Shown here: in pieces, positions 9,685 through 19,828 of the stretch
How the letters are laid out: each line of letters opens with the position of its first letter
Position numbering within the stretch: the first letter of the stretch is position 1
From: Sugiyamaella lignohabitans
Taxonomy: Eukaryota > Ascomycota > Dipodascomycetes > Dipodascales > Trichomonascaceae
Direction of reading: 5' to 3'
NCBI RefSeq assembly: GCF_001640025.1
Contig: NC_031672.1
Coordinates: 5,146,001 to 5,210,000, forward strand
Length of the DNA stretch: 64,000 bases
The notes under the pieces: model-generated
Database searches by the model: none
The model's input: the letters and a program-made list of their open reading frames with translations, nothing else
What the model was told of the DNA's origin: nothing
Position numbers and translations under genes: made by a program

Positions 9685-9940
9685 TTGGTAGTGGTCAACA
9701 AACAACAAGCAACAAGCAACAAGCGGGAAGGGACAAGCGGTTAACAAGCGGTCATTCGGTGGTGGGGTGGATCAAATTAGGGTCACTAGTGGTCAACAAG
9801 CGGCCAACACGCGGTAAATTGGCGGTCAAGCAGTCAACAAGTGATCATCGAGCAGGGGACTAACAGGGGAACTTAGCAGTTTAGCAGCAGTTCAAAGTCC
9901 AGCAGCCTAGCAGCGGACTAGCAGCAGCCAACAAGTACTT
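9685..9940. repeat. Degenerate CAACAAGC(GGT) repeat tract
   Basis: Variants of GGTCAACAAGC, CAACAAGCGG and then AGCAGCAGC-like blocks recur irregularly for about 250 bases. No open reading frame uses them. Confidence 0.6.
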
Positions 9941-10353
9941 TACTGGATGAGGTGAGACTACTGTTGAATGCAAATCTCTACGGCTGAGAGCCGACAGAAT
10001 CTGGGGCAAGTACGAAACTCAAGATACTACGATTGTCTAAACGGTATTCACGTTAAGCAGTAAAAACAGTGTCAAAGATAAATCCTGACTGATAAGCAGC
10101 CACAATCAGTAATCAGGTCGGACGACCCTTCGATCCATTCCTTTATCATCTCACCGGGAATGGCCGTTATTTTTTACTGGTGATAACAGCTAAAACAGGA
10201 ACCATGTGATGAAATGGACGACAGCATAGCATGGAAGCTGTTCTGGGGTATAACGGGCATTCTCAATTCTTTTGTTAGCTTGAGCCAGGAACAACTGACT
10301 GCAGATTCCTATTTGAGCAGAATGCTGATTATGACCGTGGGGGATTTAGAGGG

Positions 10354-10373
10354 GGTTCGTTCGTTCGTTCGTT
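10354..10373. repeat. GTTC microsatellite
   Basis: GGTTCGTTCGTTCGTTCGTT, about four and a half tetranucleotide units. Confidence 0.8.
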
Positions 10374-12640
10374 TTTGCCAGTACAAGTGACAATGGAGTT
10401 TTTTATGTTTTTGTTTCTCCCTTCCATTACAGGGACCATTGCTTAATCAGGCCGCCTTCACCCCTGGATCGACTACGGACGCCTTAGTAAAGTGCATTTG
10501 GCTAGGCTGGTAATATAATTACGCTACTAGTTATCCTAAGTTCCGATGCGGAGGGTTATGTCAGTTCCTCAAGAAGGCAACTAGGACCAGAAAACGATGT
10601 CGGGTCAAGTGCGTAGAGAGTCACTAGAAGGAAATGTCTATAGTAATCATCAAATCATCCAAGCAGTTGTAAACGGGATCAGCGATGATTCCGCGATAGC
10701 TAGCATTGCGCTAACGCAGTTTAACTACTGAGCAATTCACTGTTGAGAAGAAAATCCAACAAAGTAGCGGCATCAACAGCAGCAAAAGCAGTATTAGCAA
10801 TATTTTTGTTGTAACAATGACCCCAACCAGGATGATCTAAGTTGGGCAGTGTTAGTTGTCACAAGTATTGGTGCCTTACCACCCCACTAATTTTTTGATG
10901 AAATATTTGCCTTATAATTTATTATATTTCTTTTTATTATTATCAATACTATCTAATATGGGTTGCTTTTTATTCATATTTTGTTTTATGTTGATTTATT
11001 TTATTATATTTTATTTTATTTTATCCAGGACTCTCATAGAAGTAATATTATTTTATCTATTAAAAGGTGAAGATCGGTAAAGGGGACCTGCACTCAGGTA
11101 CCGTAATTAGCTCCTCGATCACCGCCATTCGATTTGCCGAAGCATGCAGACCTAATGTCGATCTCATGTACACTACCCGGAAAAGAAACGACAGATAACG
11201 CTAGGCATGCAGTCTATTTTTAAAGGTGCGTCATGTATAATTCCCAATTGAGACCAGGAACGACAGCAGCGCATGGGGTGAATATATCACGAGCAGCATA
11301 GATACCGTCATGACTGTGTAGAGTCAAGGCGTGTGGCGCGGGTAGAGAAGTCCGAAAAAACGGACAAGAAGGACATATTGACAGGTTTTTTTTTTTTTTG
11401 TTGATAAGCTCGGGTACAAACAGTACTAGCACGCAGTTGTCCGGAGAACATCTCCGGACTAGCAGCTGGCCGTAGAACAAGCAGTCGAGTGACATCGAGC
11501 CGGCAGTCGACGAAAACCGACATTAGAAAGCCGACAGCCTCGTCACCCAATTATATGAGGCGACCTCATACCATGATGGGGGGTAAGCAAAACAAAATAA
11601 TATTTTTTTAATAATATGAAATTAAAAGCACCCAGGTTAGTTTAGCTTTAAAACCGACTTGCAGATAACGCTTGGCCTCGAGAGGGGAAGGGAGGGGGAA
11701 GGGGAAACAAGCGAGCACGAGAAAAGGCAGATACTGTTTTAGTAGTTACCCAGAGAGTGACAAAGAATCCAGCCAGCTGCATGGGTGACATCGACCGCTG
11801 ACCCGGGTGAACCACCCACCAGAGCTGGCTAGTATCCAGTGCAATCAGGGTATCTGCAAGTCAAATTTGGCCAGGGACCGGACCAGATGCAGCAGATCTC
11901 ATAACCAGCTCGCTTGCTTGCCGACTCAGAACCACCCGGAACGACTCAAAACCGACCCAGGGATTTGTCTAATTACAATTGCTAAAACATAACGACTCAA
12001 TTGAAACAGCCAGACAGATTTCGAAACAAAACCGCGCGACAGCTGACGAAACAAAACCGCATGACATGGCATCCATCTATCCATCTATCCATTCATGCTA
12101 TGTGAGTACCACCCCCTGGCTCAGCAACCATATTCAGCAACCATGTTTGTTCAGCCCAATCTCCTTTTATGCGGGGTGAACTCCTGAGGAGCCTGGAACG
12201 AACCACCAGGAGCACGGGTCGAACGGGCAATACGGGCATTACGGGTGGTACAGACGAGAACCTCGAGCCCAGCCCAGCCCACGTACAGCACCCCCGGTCG
12301 AGGTTCGCATTATTCGCATTATCAAGTCCAGGGGGGGCCTGCAAGGCCCAGAGACACTCGATCAAAACAATGCCCCAGCTGCAGCAGCTCTGAAGCCAAC
12401 CACAATGTCTCACAATTGCAGGGACGGGACGGGACACGGCAGACCTTGCTTTAGACACCGTCTCAGACGTGTCTCAGTCGGCATGTCAAAGCAGGACCAG
12501 CACCAGGGGCCAATCCCCAGCAGGTCTCACTTATACGAGAGATGAACCCATCACCACCCATCCAGATCTGGCTTCATGTACACCGATACCGCCAGATCTC
12601 ATATTGACTGGCGATCGGGCCATTTCATTTCCCAGCCTGC

Positions 12641-12791
12641 TGCCTCCGGCGGCTGGGGCTCCGCCCCAGACCCTGGTTGCTCCTGCTTCGCAGGAGTCAC
12701 AGACGCCGCTGCTGACACCCTACACGTAACCGACTCGAGCGAAGCGAGAGGAGCCACGGGGTCTGGGGCAGAGCCCCAGCCGCCGGAGGCA
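12641..12791. repeat. Full palindromic GC element, copy 3 (A left, B right)
   Basis: Left arm ends in CTCCTGCTTCGCAGGAG, right arm in CGACTCGAGCGAAGCGAG; both outer ends read TGCCTCCGGCGG / CCGCCGGAGGCA. The middle contains an unusual GACGCCGCTGCTGACACC spacer. A C-run follows the right end. Confidence 0.9.
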
Positions 12792-14016
12792 CACCCCCGA
12801 TCCACCCAGGCTGTAGAGGAGGAGCCAGCAATCTGTAGATTAGCTTCACATGTATGCACAAGACCACTCGTGGTGCGGGTGCAGGTCGAATGGGGCAATT
12901 TGGTTTCCTAATCAGCCGAGCAACCAACTCAGATTCGAATAAACAGTGGCGCAAATTCCTAAACTAACAGAGGGGCGTCAGGATTGGGAAATCGAGATAT
13001 CGGGCCCGCCGTTTAGGTTACTTCGACAGGTTATCTCCAACGTCAGACGTTGAGATTATACCGGTTTTCCCAATTGAGAGATACAAGATATGGGGTAACA
13101 TTGTTGTCAGTTTTGGCGCTCGCAAAATGAGAATCATGAAAAATATTTTGTACAGTTCATCCGCCTTGAGCGGGAAATAATATTAGGGCCCCGAAAAAAT
13201 AAATAAACGGATGATCAGGGGGGCAGACTGGCTAATGGGGCGTCTGGCTGTAAGGGTCAGGACCAAAGGATTAGGAATGCCATGCCATGCCATGTCAGGG
13301 CCAGGACCGGGTTTTTGATTTTTTTTTTTCTTTTCGAACGGGGGCATACGGACACCACAAGCACATAGCCAGGGTTGGGTAGGGGCGACGAGACTCCCCG
13401 GAGAACAACAATGCTAGAGTCCACGATGGATTAGTTGACCTCGACGACCACTACTGAAACCCAAATAAGAAACGCTAGCAGTCGAGCTAGATCCAGTACG
13501 GTTGCTGTGCCGGATCTTGCTTATGTGCAGTGAGTGCTATCTATAGGAATTGTGGTGGTCTTTGTTTATAGTCTATAGATCTATAAAAGATATCAACGAT
13601 GGAGACGACCCAATCTAATAGAAACAGACATAGTCATAGTCATCATAGCTATAGGCTGAAGCACCGGCCCTATTTGGGATACAGAAACCTTGTACCTGGG
13701 CCTGATTGGCATAGCTGCATGGCAATCATCGTGGTCCAATGCGGTAAGTCGCAGTATAGCTAAGCTGCAGAGGCCGATCTGTAGGCAGTCGTATTGGGCC
13801 GGGTGCGGTGGATGTACCTGACGCGTTCCTGACGCGCACCGCTGTTCCTGAATGGCATGGCTGGATGGATGGGTCTAATGTGCATAGTCGGCTATGCATC
13901 CTGTTCCTGAATCGTCCCTGATGGTCCATCAGGAATGGACACAAACGAGCTACATACATACATGAGGGGCACACCCGGCACAACGGAGACTGGCCCGGGT
14001 CAGGGGGGGGGGGTTG
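12792..14016. other. Non-coding stretch between element copies
   Basis: No assignable gene. Short features only: a CCATGCCATGCCATG repeat near 13278-13295, a T-rich tract near 13313-13335, and G-runs just before the next element copy. Confidence 0.45.
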
Positions 14017-14149
14017 TGCCTCCGGCGGCTGGGGCTGCGCCCCAGACCCCGCTGCTCCTCTCGCTGCGCTCGAGTCGGCGTGTGGGGGCCCCCCGTCGCT
14101 CACGAAGTGAGCACAACCAGGTCTGGGCGGAGCCCAGCCGCCGGAGGCA
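14017..14149. repeat. Full palindromic GC element, copy 4 (B left, C right)
   Basis: Left arm carries the CTCTCGCTGCGCTCGAG hairpin. The right arm carries a GCTCACGAAGTGAGC hairpin (C type) and a slightly shortened GGGCGGAGCCC. A run of about ten G precedes the left end and a C-run follows the right end. Confidence 0.88.
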
Positions 14150-14775
14150 TGCCCCCCAGCAGCACCGGGCGGCAAGCAACGCAGGCACGGGCCCGCAAAT
14201 AGCAGGGTTTGAGTTCGTCGCCCGGCGAAGCTTATTACGGGACGGGCGAGCGGAAAGTTAGCGTGCGAGAGGTGCCGCGGAACTGCGGTGACGGGCGAAA
14301 GGCTGACTGAGGGCTAACTGAGGAAGTCGGATCCCGATAACGTGAGAGGAGCGGAACTGCGGCCTCGGGGAATGAAAATACGAGCCAACAGGTTCTGAGG
14401 CCTAATCCAAACTCGTTTGTCAGTCTCTGGCTAGTTCTCTCACGTGGCCTCGCAAATGGCACATGTCACTTGCCAGTTTTCTGGACCTCGGAACCGGCAG
14501 CCACCCGTCCATTTTCCACCACCACCAGCAGCCAGAATCCAGTTCCAAGTCGCTAGCAGCGAACTGCCAGCAGAGAGCAGCCGCAACCGAGCCAGCCAGC
14601 CAGGAGCAGCCCTAAAACTAACCTCGTTTCCAGCCGGTTGCAGTAGTGTGTGCAGAGGTCTTAGACAATTTCAGCGCGGGTCGGCAAATTAAGCACGGGC
14701 CTGCAGACCCCTCAGTCGAGCACGGGCGTGAACAATGAACAGCCAAGGCGGCTAATATGCACGGTAAGGGGCCAA

Positions 14776-14926
14776 TGCCTCCAGCGGCTGGGGCTCGAAA
14801 ACAGACCCCACTGCTTCTATCGCTGCGCTCGACCCGGTTCCCTCGGCCCGCCAGACTGTGCCTGCCGAATCTCCTGCAAAGCAAGAGCAAACAGGGTCTG
14901 GGGCGGAGCTCCAGCCGCCGGAGGCA
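14776..14926. repeat. Full palindromic GC element, copy 5 (B left, A right; diverged)
   Basis: TGCCTCCAGCGGCTGGGGCTC at the left, GAGCTCCAGCCGCCGGAGGCA at the right. Several hairpin pairs are mutated (CTCGAAAACAGACCC, CTCCTGCAAAGCAAGAG). A run of C follows at once. Confidence 0.85.
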
Positions 14927-15167
14927 GCACCCCCCCCCCTCCCCCACCAACGCCCAGAGCTAATGCAACCGGCAATAATATTACGGTCAATATTAGACTT
15001 ACTCAATACAGAATGGCTCGGATTATTTGAAAATATTATCAATGATAATTAACTAGTGGCAGGCGCCGCCGGCGAATTCAAGGCGGCCAGCGAGGGGCAC
15101 CCCGCTGCCTGGTTGGGCCTAGCAACAAAATACCGAGGAATCAGCGCCGGGGGGTAGTGGGGGGTGC

Positions 15168-15306
15168 TGCCTCCGGCGGCTGGGGCTCCGCCCCAGACCC
15201 TGGTTGCTCCTCTCGCTGCGCTCGAGTCGGTGCGTCCACGGTCCCAGCCAACTCCTGCGAAGCAGGAGCCACGGGGTCTGGGGCAGCGCCCCAGCCGCCG
15301 GAGGCA
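15168..15306. repeat. Full palindromic GC element, copy 6 (B left, A right)
   Basis: Near-consensus copy with both internal GGGGC-GCCCC hairpins and the GGTCCCAGCCAACTCCTGCG spacer seen in several copies. Confidence 0.92.
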
Positions 15307-15873
15307 GGCCCTCCGGTCGGGCCCGGCCGGGGGGAGGACGGGTCAGTTCAGAAATAAACTTTAAGGTCGTATCAGAATTGAAAAAAAAGGTTAAAGGTTA
15401 AAGGTTAAAAAGACTGCCGCCTGTCAGACAGCCGTTATCGGATAGCTCGAGGGTCGACAGTTGACGTATCGAGCAGGGTATGACAGGATGGCGCATGGAA
15501 TGGTGGGCAGGCAGGCTGGGCGCGCTACGGGCCAACGCCCTCGCCTCAAAAGGTTTAGCGGCCCCGCTGCTGCCTGCCTGCTTGTCTGTCTTCCAATCCA
15601 AGACACCTCCCACTATCAGTTAGCACATTCGTCTCACCGCCCCTCCCCCTCCTCCTCTGTCTAATAGCGAACAGTCCCCCCCAAACTAGCCCGCTACAAC
15701 GGGTCGCACTTCCTCGGTCCAAGCCTTTACGCCTAACGCACGTCAAGGCACCTGGCCCGTTCGGGGCCACCGCCTAACGTCGTTATCAGCGTGCACCCCA
15801 GTCGGGCGATCGGCACGGGTCGCTCCAGCGGCGGCGGGGGTATTCTTCCGGTGCACGAGGAGGGGGAGGGGCC
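15307..15873. other. Non-coding spacer between element copies
   Basis: About 570 bases. A GGTTAAA direct repeat (three units around 15388-15409) is the only structure seen; no gene is called. Confidence 0.45.
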
Positions 15874-16012
15874 TGCCTCCGGCGGCTGGGGCTCCGCCCC
15901 GGACCCTGGTAGCTCCTCTCGCTGCGCTCGAGTCGGTGCGTCTACGGTCCCAGCCAACTCCTGCGAAGCAGGAGCCACGGGGTCTGGGGCAGAGCCCCAG
16001 CCGCCGGAGGCT
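15874..16012. repeat. Full palindromic GC element, copy 7 (B left, A right)
   Basis: Near-consensus; preceded by GAGGGGGAGGGG and followed by a C-run. Only about 110 bases separate it from copy 8, which is in the opposite orientation. Confidence 0.92.
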
Positions 16013-16124
16013 CACTCCCCCGGCCGGCGGCTCTAGCTACTCCCAATAGGGGAGTTATTTTCCGGCACCGCTCGTTTCTGCAGGACTAACAAGTTATTCC
16101 TTAATTGTGGGGTACGAGGCCCTG

Positions 16125-16264
16125 TGCCTCCGGCGGCTGGGGCTCTGCCCCAGACCCCGTGGCTCCTGCTTCGCAGGAGTTGGCTGGGATAGTCGACGCA
16201 ACGACTCGAGCATAGCGAGAGGAGTTACCGGGGTCTGGGACGGAGCCCCCAGCCGCCTGAGACA
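16125..16264. repeat. Full palindromic GC element, copy 8 (A left, B right)
   Basis: Left arm near-consensus; right end diverged (CCGCCTGAGACA). The shared spacer TTGGCTGGGATAGTCGACGC is present. Confidence 0.9.
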
Positions 16265-16422
16265 GGCTCCACCCCCCAGTGCAGCCCGACAGGCTAGCGC
16301 CAGGCAGCCAAGAGAATAAGCGGCCTAGTGCTTTATAATGATTATTAATGAGTTAGTGCCCTTGACTGTTATTCTTTGGGCCCCTTTATTATATTAAAAA
16401 CGAACCAATTGGGCCAGACAAG

Positions 16423-16562
16423 GGCCTCCGGCTGCTGGGGGCGCTGCTTAAGACCCCGTGGCTCCTGCTTCGCAGGAGTTGGCTGGGACAGTGGACGCAC
16501 CGACTCGAGTGCAGCGAGGCGAGCTACCAGGGCCTGGGGCGGGGCCCCAGACGCCGGAGGCA
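16423..16562. repeat. Full palindromic GC element, copy 9 (A left, B right)
   Basis: Diverged left end (GGCCTCCGGCTGCTGGGGG) but intact CTCCTGCTTCGCAGGAG hairpin and CGCCGGAGGCA right end. Confidence 0.88.
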
Positions 16563-16857
16563 GCCCCCCTCCCTGAGCACCCCCCAAGAGGGGTTTGTTC
16601 TGGCGGTACATGCCATGCAATATTTTCTTCTATTAATTGGATGATTGTGGTTAGCGGGGATTTTGTGTGTTTCGTTGCTTTTCCAAGGATCGCTGGACGG
16701 TGCCATTAGTTCGGAACAGCCTGGTTCTAGCGCGCAGGCAGACCCTTTTTGTAGCGTACAGCGCCGGTCGCTGGCTCGTTATCAGCCGACCGACACGGGC
16801 CTCCCAAAACGGGGCGCTTCTGCTGCTACAGTTGTGGTAGGCCACTGGCGGGCGGGG

Positions 16858-16995
16858 TGCCTCCGGCGGCTGGGGCTCTGCCCCAGACCCCGTGGCTCCT
16901 CTCGCTTCGCTCGAGTCGTTACGTGGTGGAAACCAGTGACTCCTGCGAAGCAGGAGCAACCCGGGTCTGGGGCGGTGCTCCAGCCGCCGGAGGCA
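16858..16995. repeat. Full palindromic GC element, copy 10 (B left, A right)
   Basis: Near-consensus arms with a distinct spacer (TTACGTGGTGGAAACCAGTG). Confidence 0.9.
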
Positions 16996-17060
16996 CAAAG
17001 GGATACCCCCCGTATAGACCCCCGTAAAGCACCTGCATACCGTATGCTAGGACCGGGGAG

Positions 17061-17123
17061 TGCCTCCAGCGGCTGGGGCTCCGCCCCAGACCCTGGTTGC
17101 TCCTCTCGCTACGCTCGAGTCGG
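17061..17123. repeat. Half palindromic element, left B arm
   Basis: TGCCTCCAGCGGCTGGGGCTC through CTCTCGCTACGCTCGAGTCG, without a partner arm directly behind it. Confidence 0.85.
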
Positions 17124-17511
17124 GCGTGGGGGTGGCCTCGGCTGGGAGGGGGCCGCTGGCGGGCGTTGGGTGGTGGTGTGTGTTTTTTGGCGGGCGGACG
17201 AGGTGCGAGGTGCTAGGTGGTGGTGGTGGTGGTGATGTGCATGTCACGTTCCAGGAGTGACCCGGGGCTGCGGTATCAGGCAATAAATTGGCTGATTCCC
17301 ATGGTGGCCATTTGGGGGCCGCTTCAGCGTATACGGGGTGAGCGAGCGAGTGAGGAAGCAGCGACCAGCAGCGAGCAGCGAGCCAGCAGCACGGTTGCGG
17401 CACGAGCATGTCCCGGGCCGGCATTCTCTCAGCGTCACCTGCAGACCAACCACGACGCTCTTCCCTCTCCCCCCCTCCTTCCCTCCCCCTTCCCTTCCAC
17501 CGCTCCACGCC

Positions 17512-17573
17512 CGACTCGAGCGAAGCGAGAGGAGCAACCAGGGTCTGGGGCGGAGCCCCAGCCGCCGGAGGCA
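17512..17573. repeat. Half palindromic element, right B arm
   Basis: CGACTCGAGCGAAGCGAGAG followed by the consensus GGGTCTGGGGCGGAGCCCC and CCGCCGGAGGCA end. Both this half and that at 17061 are B arms, so they are unlikely to be two ends of one element. Confidence 0.85.
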
Positions 17574-18059
17574 GCGCCAGCACCCAGCAGACCAGGACCC
17601 CACCCCGGCGGGGGCCAAAGCCAAGAAAGGGAGTGCATGGCCCAAAAAAGCACTGTCCATCCAGCCAACTGGGGTGGTTGCTGCCTCGGTCAGTCTTAAT
17701 TAAGACAATACAAGAGGCATTGCTTTTCGCTGCAGGGAGGGAGGATTTTGTATTGGAATTGCTTTTGCGGGGGAGATGCACAAAAAAGAACCGAGTTTAT
17801 AGTATGCACGGTGCAACACAAGCTAGAAAAGAAACTATTGAGAAAAAGAAAGTGGGAGAGTAGCACGCACCGACCACAGTAGAACCAGGCGCCGGCTGCA
17901 GGGAGATCCAGGTAAAAAGAAGCTGCCCAGGCTGCAGGCAGGGCACAGCAGGGCAACAACATTAACCTGAGTAGCACCAGGAACAGACCCCCGACTATGC
18001 AGGCTGCACCCGGACCTGCACTCAGATGTGCACCCTGTTACTGCAAAAGAAACAAGCAC

Positions 18060-18250
18060 TGGGACGAGGGGAGGGGGGGAAATAGTCCCTGTTTTGTCGT
18101 GCATATATGGGGGAGTAATGGAACATAGAGGGGATGCGAGGGGCAGGAAAGGAAGAGGAAAGCATGAGGGGGAAGGGAAGGGAAGGACGAGGGGGAAGGA
18201 AGGGGGGAAAGAGAGGGGAGAGAAAGGGAAGGGAGGGGAGAAGGCGGCAG
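18060..18250. repeat. Purine-rich (GGGA/GGAA) tract
   Basis: Almost uninterrupted purines with many G-runs of three or more (for example GAGGGGAGGGGGGGAAA and GGGAAGGGAAGG), interrupted by a mixed stretch near 18085-18120. Such tracts can form triplexes or G-quadruplexes; no coding capacity is claimed. Confidence 0.65.
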
Positions 18251-18340
18251 AGAGGGGCATATTCTACTTGCTGATAATGGAGAAGCTGCTGCTGATACTT
18301 CTGTTTTCTGCTAGAAGTGGTTGGTGGAGGTGTTGGTTGT

Positions 18341-18470
18341 GCTGCTGCTGCTGCTGCTGCTGCTGCCGGGTGATGTTGATGCTTTTGGTTGATGCTTTTT
18401 GCTGATGTGCTTATGCTTGTGCTTGTGCTTGTGCTTATGCTGCTGCTTGTGCTGCTGCTTCTGCTGCCTG
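18341..18470. repeat. CTG run and CTTGTG-type tandem repeats
   Basis: GCTGCTGCTG repeated about eight times (18341-18366), then irregular GCTTGTGCTTGTGCTTATGC units (about 18408-18470). No supported frame uses the repeat. Confidence 0.7.
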
Positions 18471-19828
18471 CCTATTCTGCTTTCCTGCTTGACTACCGGC
18501 ATATCTGCCTCCCTCCCTGCCTCAAGCGTTACAGGCAGGTCTGCTTGGCTTGTTTTGTGATTCGGTCCCTCCCTTATAGGTAATTGTATATATATAATTA
18601 ATGACCAGCACCCCCAGATTGATTCATGAATTATTGATCGAATTCATTATTTTCAATTTTGACTTTGACTATTTGAGTTCAAAGCTTTTTTTAATTTTTT
18701 TTTGTTTTAATTTTTATTTTTACTTTTTGGATTAACTTCTAACTGGGGTTTTTTTTTGTTTAACCTTAGTATTTTGGTAGCGCTTGTGTTTGAGCGTTGT
18801 TAATTTTTATTCATAGTCTGCCCGATATTAGCTTGATTGACTGGAATAATATTAATATTTGTTATAATCATCGACGAATAGACTCTACAAGTAACAAAAA
18901 AAGAAGTGGTGGTTCATTCTGGCCAGGGTTTTTCAACAGGGTTCTACAACAGGGATTATAATTAGCCAGGGATTTCTGAGCAGTAAGTTAGAGTGGGTGA
19001 GCAGAGGTGATTGTGGGTGTGAGTAGCAAGTGAGTGTGGAAGTTAGTGAGTGATTAATTGATTGATTGATTGAATGAGGGATTGAGAAAGTGTGTGAGAG
19101 GAGTTGAGAGTAAATGAACCAGAGCCAATCAGTCTGTTTAGTGGTCAACTTGCAGTGAGTCAGTTACTGGCTGTAGCAGTAGCTGCAGAGCACAGAGTTG
19201 TTATATTGACTGGCTTGTTATTGGTGGTATCCTGATAGTTCGCTACTGGACTCTATCTCCAATCACTATTGCTTGTAGTTTGATAGTCAGGCTTTTATCA
19301 TCTTTTCTTCAGTTCGTTTGTAAAAAAAAGCCTGCTTCCTACATACCCGCCTATAACCTAGTTGCTATCCGCTTCGGCCCACACAACACATTCTAACCAA
19401 TTGATAGATTTTCCATTTTTTTCCTTTCCCTCGTATTTTTAACTTTGGCTTGCCCCGGTACCATTGTCAGCATCCCCCCGCCTGGCCTAACTCGTCAACC
19501 TTCGCTCGCCTCTTACGCACGCCTGTCACCTGTGTGAGTTATCGCACTTTGTCTATCATTTTTAAGGTTCAAGCTCCTACTAAAGTGTGAACTCTAATTT
19601 TGGTTGTTGTCATTCTTAACCTTGTCGTAACCTTGATTTTCAAACTTTGGATTTACCGAGTTTTTTGACGTTTTCGTTTTATTAATATTGCACTAGTGCT
19701 CTCTTAGTGCACTGCTTTGGTTATAAGGATAAGCTTTTGTCTGAGCTTTTTTTTTTTTACTCTTTATATCAATTTTTATTGGTGGCTGTTTGTGAACCTT
19801 TATTTTATTTTATCTTTCGCTATTCACA

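Larger units (their letters stand above)
8873..12640. other. Gene-poor region without recognisable genes
   Basis: About 3.8 kb with no open frame I can assign. A 175-codon frame on the minus strand (8895-9422) shows no family motif and is not called. The region holds a degenerate CAACAAGCGG repeat (9685-9940), a GTTC tract (10354-10373), an AT-rich patch (10885-11060), a T10-type tract near 11390 and ATCCATCT repeats near 12070. Confidence 0.5.
17574..19828. other. Long upstream region of the WC-2-like gene
   Basis: About 2.25 kb without a supported gene. It contains a purine-rich tract (18060-18250), a CTG run and CTTGTG-type repeats (18341-18470), T-rich tracts around 18690-18760 and a GATT microsatellite near 19050. 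The part closest to 19829 is pyrimidine-rich and is presumably promoter and 5' UTR of the WC-2-like gene. Confidence 0.5.

Noticed and set aside
9685..9940. CRISPR-like array
   Set aside because: Units are irregular, with no unique spacers of constant length; the genome is eukaryotic.
17061..17573. One long element with a 390-bp insert between two arms
   Set aside because: Both arms are type B, whereas all intact full copies pair different arms; two independent halves fit better.
17047..17781. 244-codon minus-strand open frame
   Set aside because: Large parts are translations of palindromic element arms and C-rich tracts; composition explains the openness.
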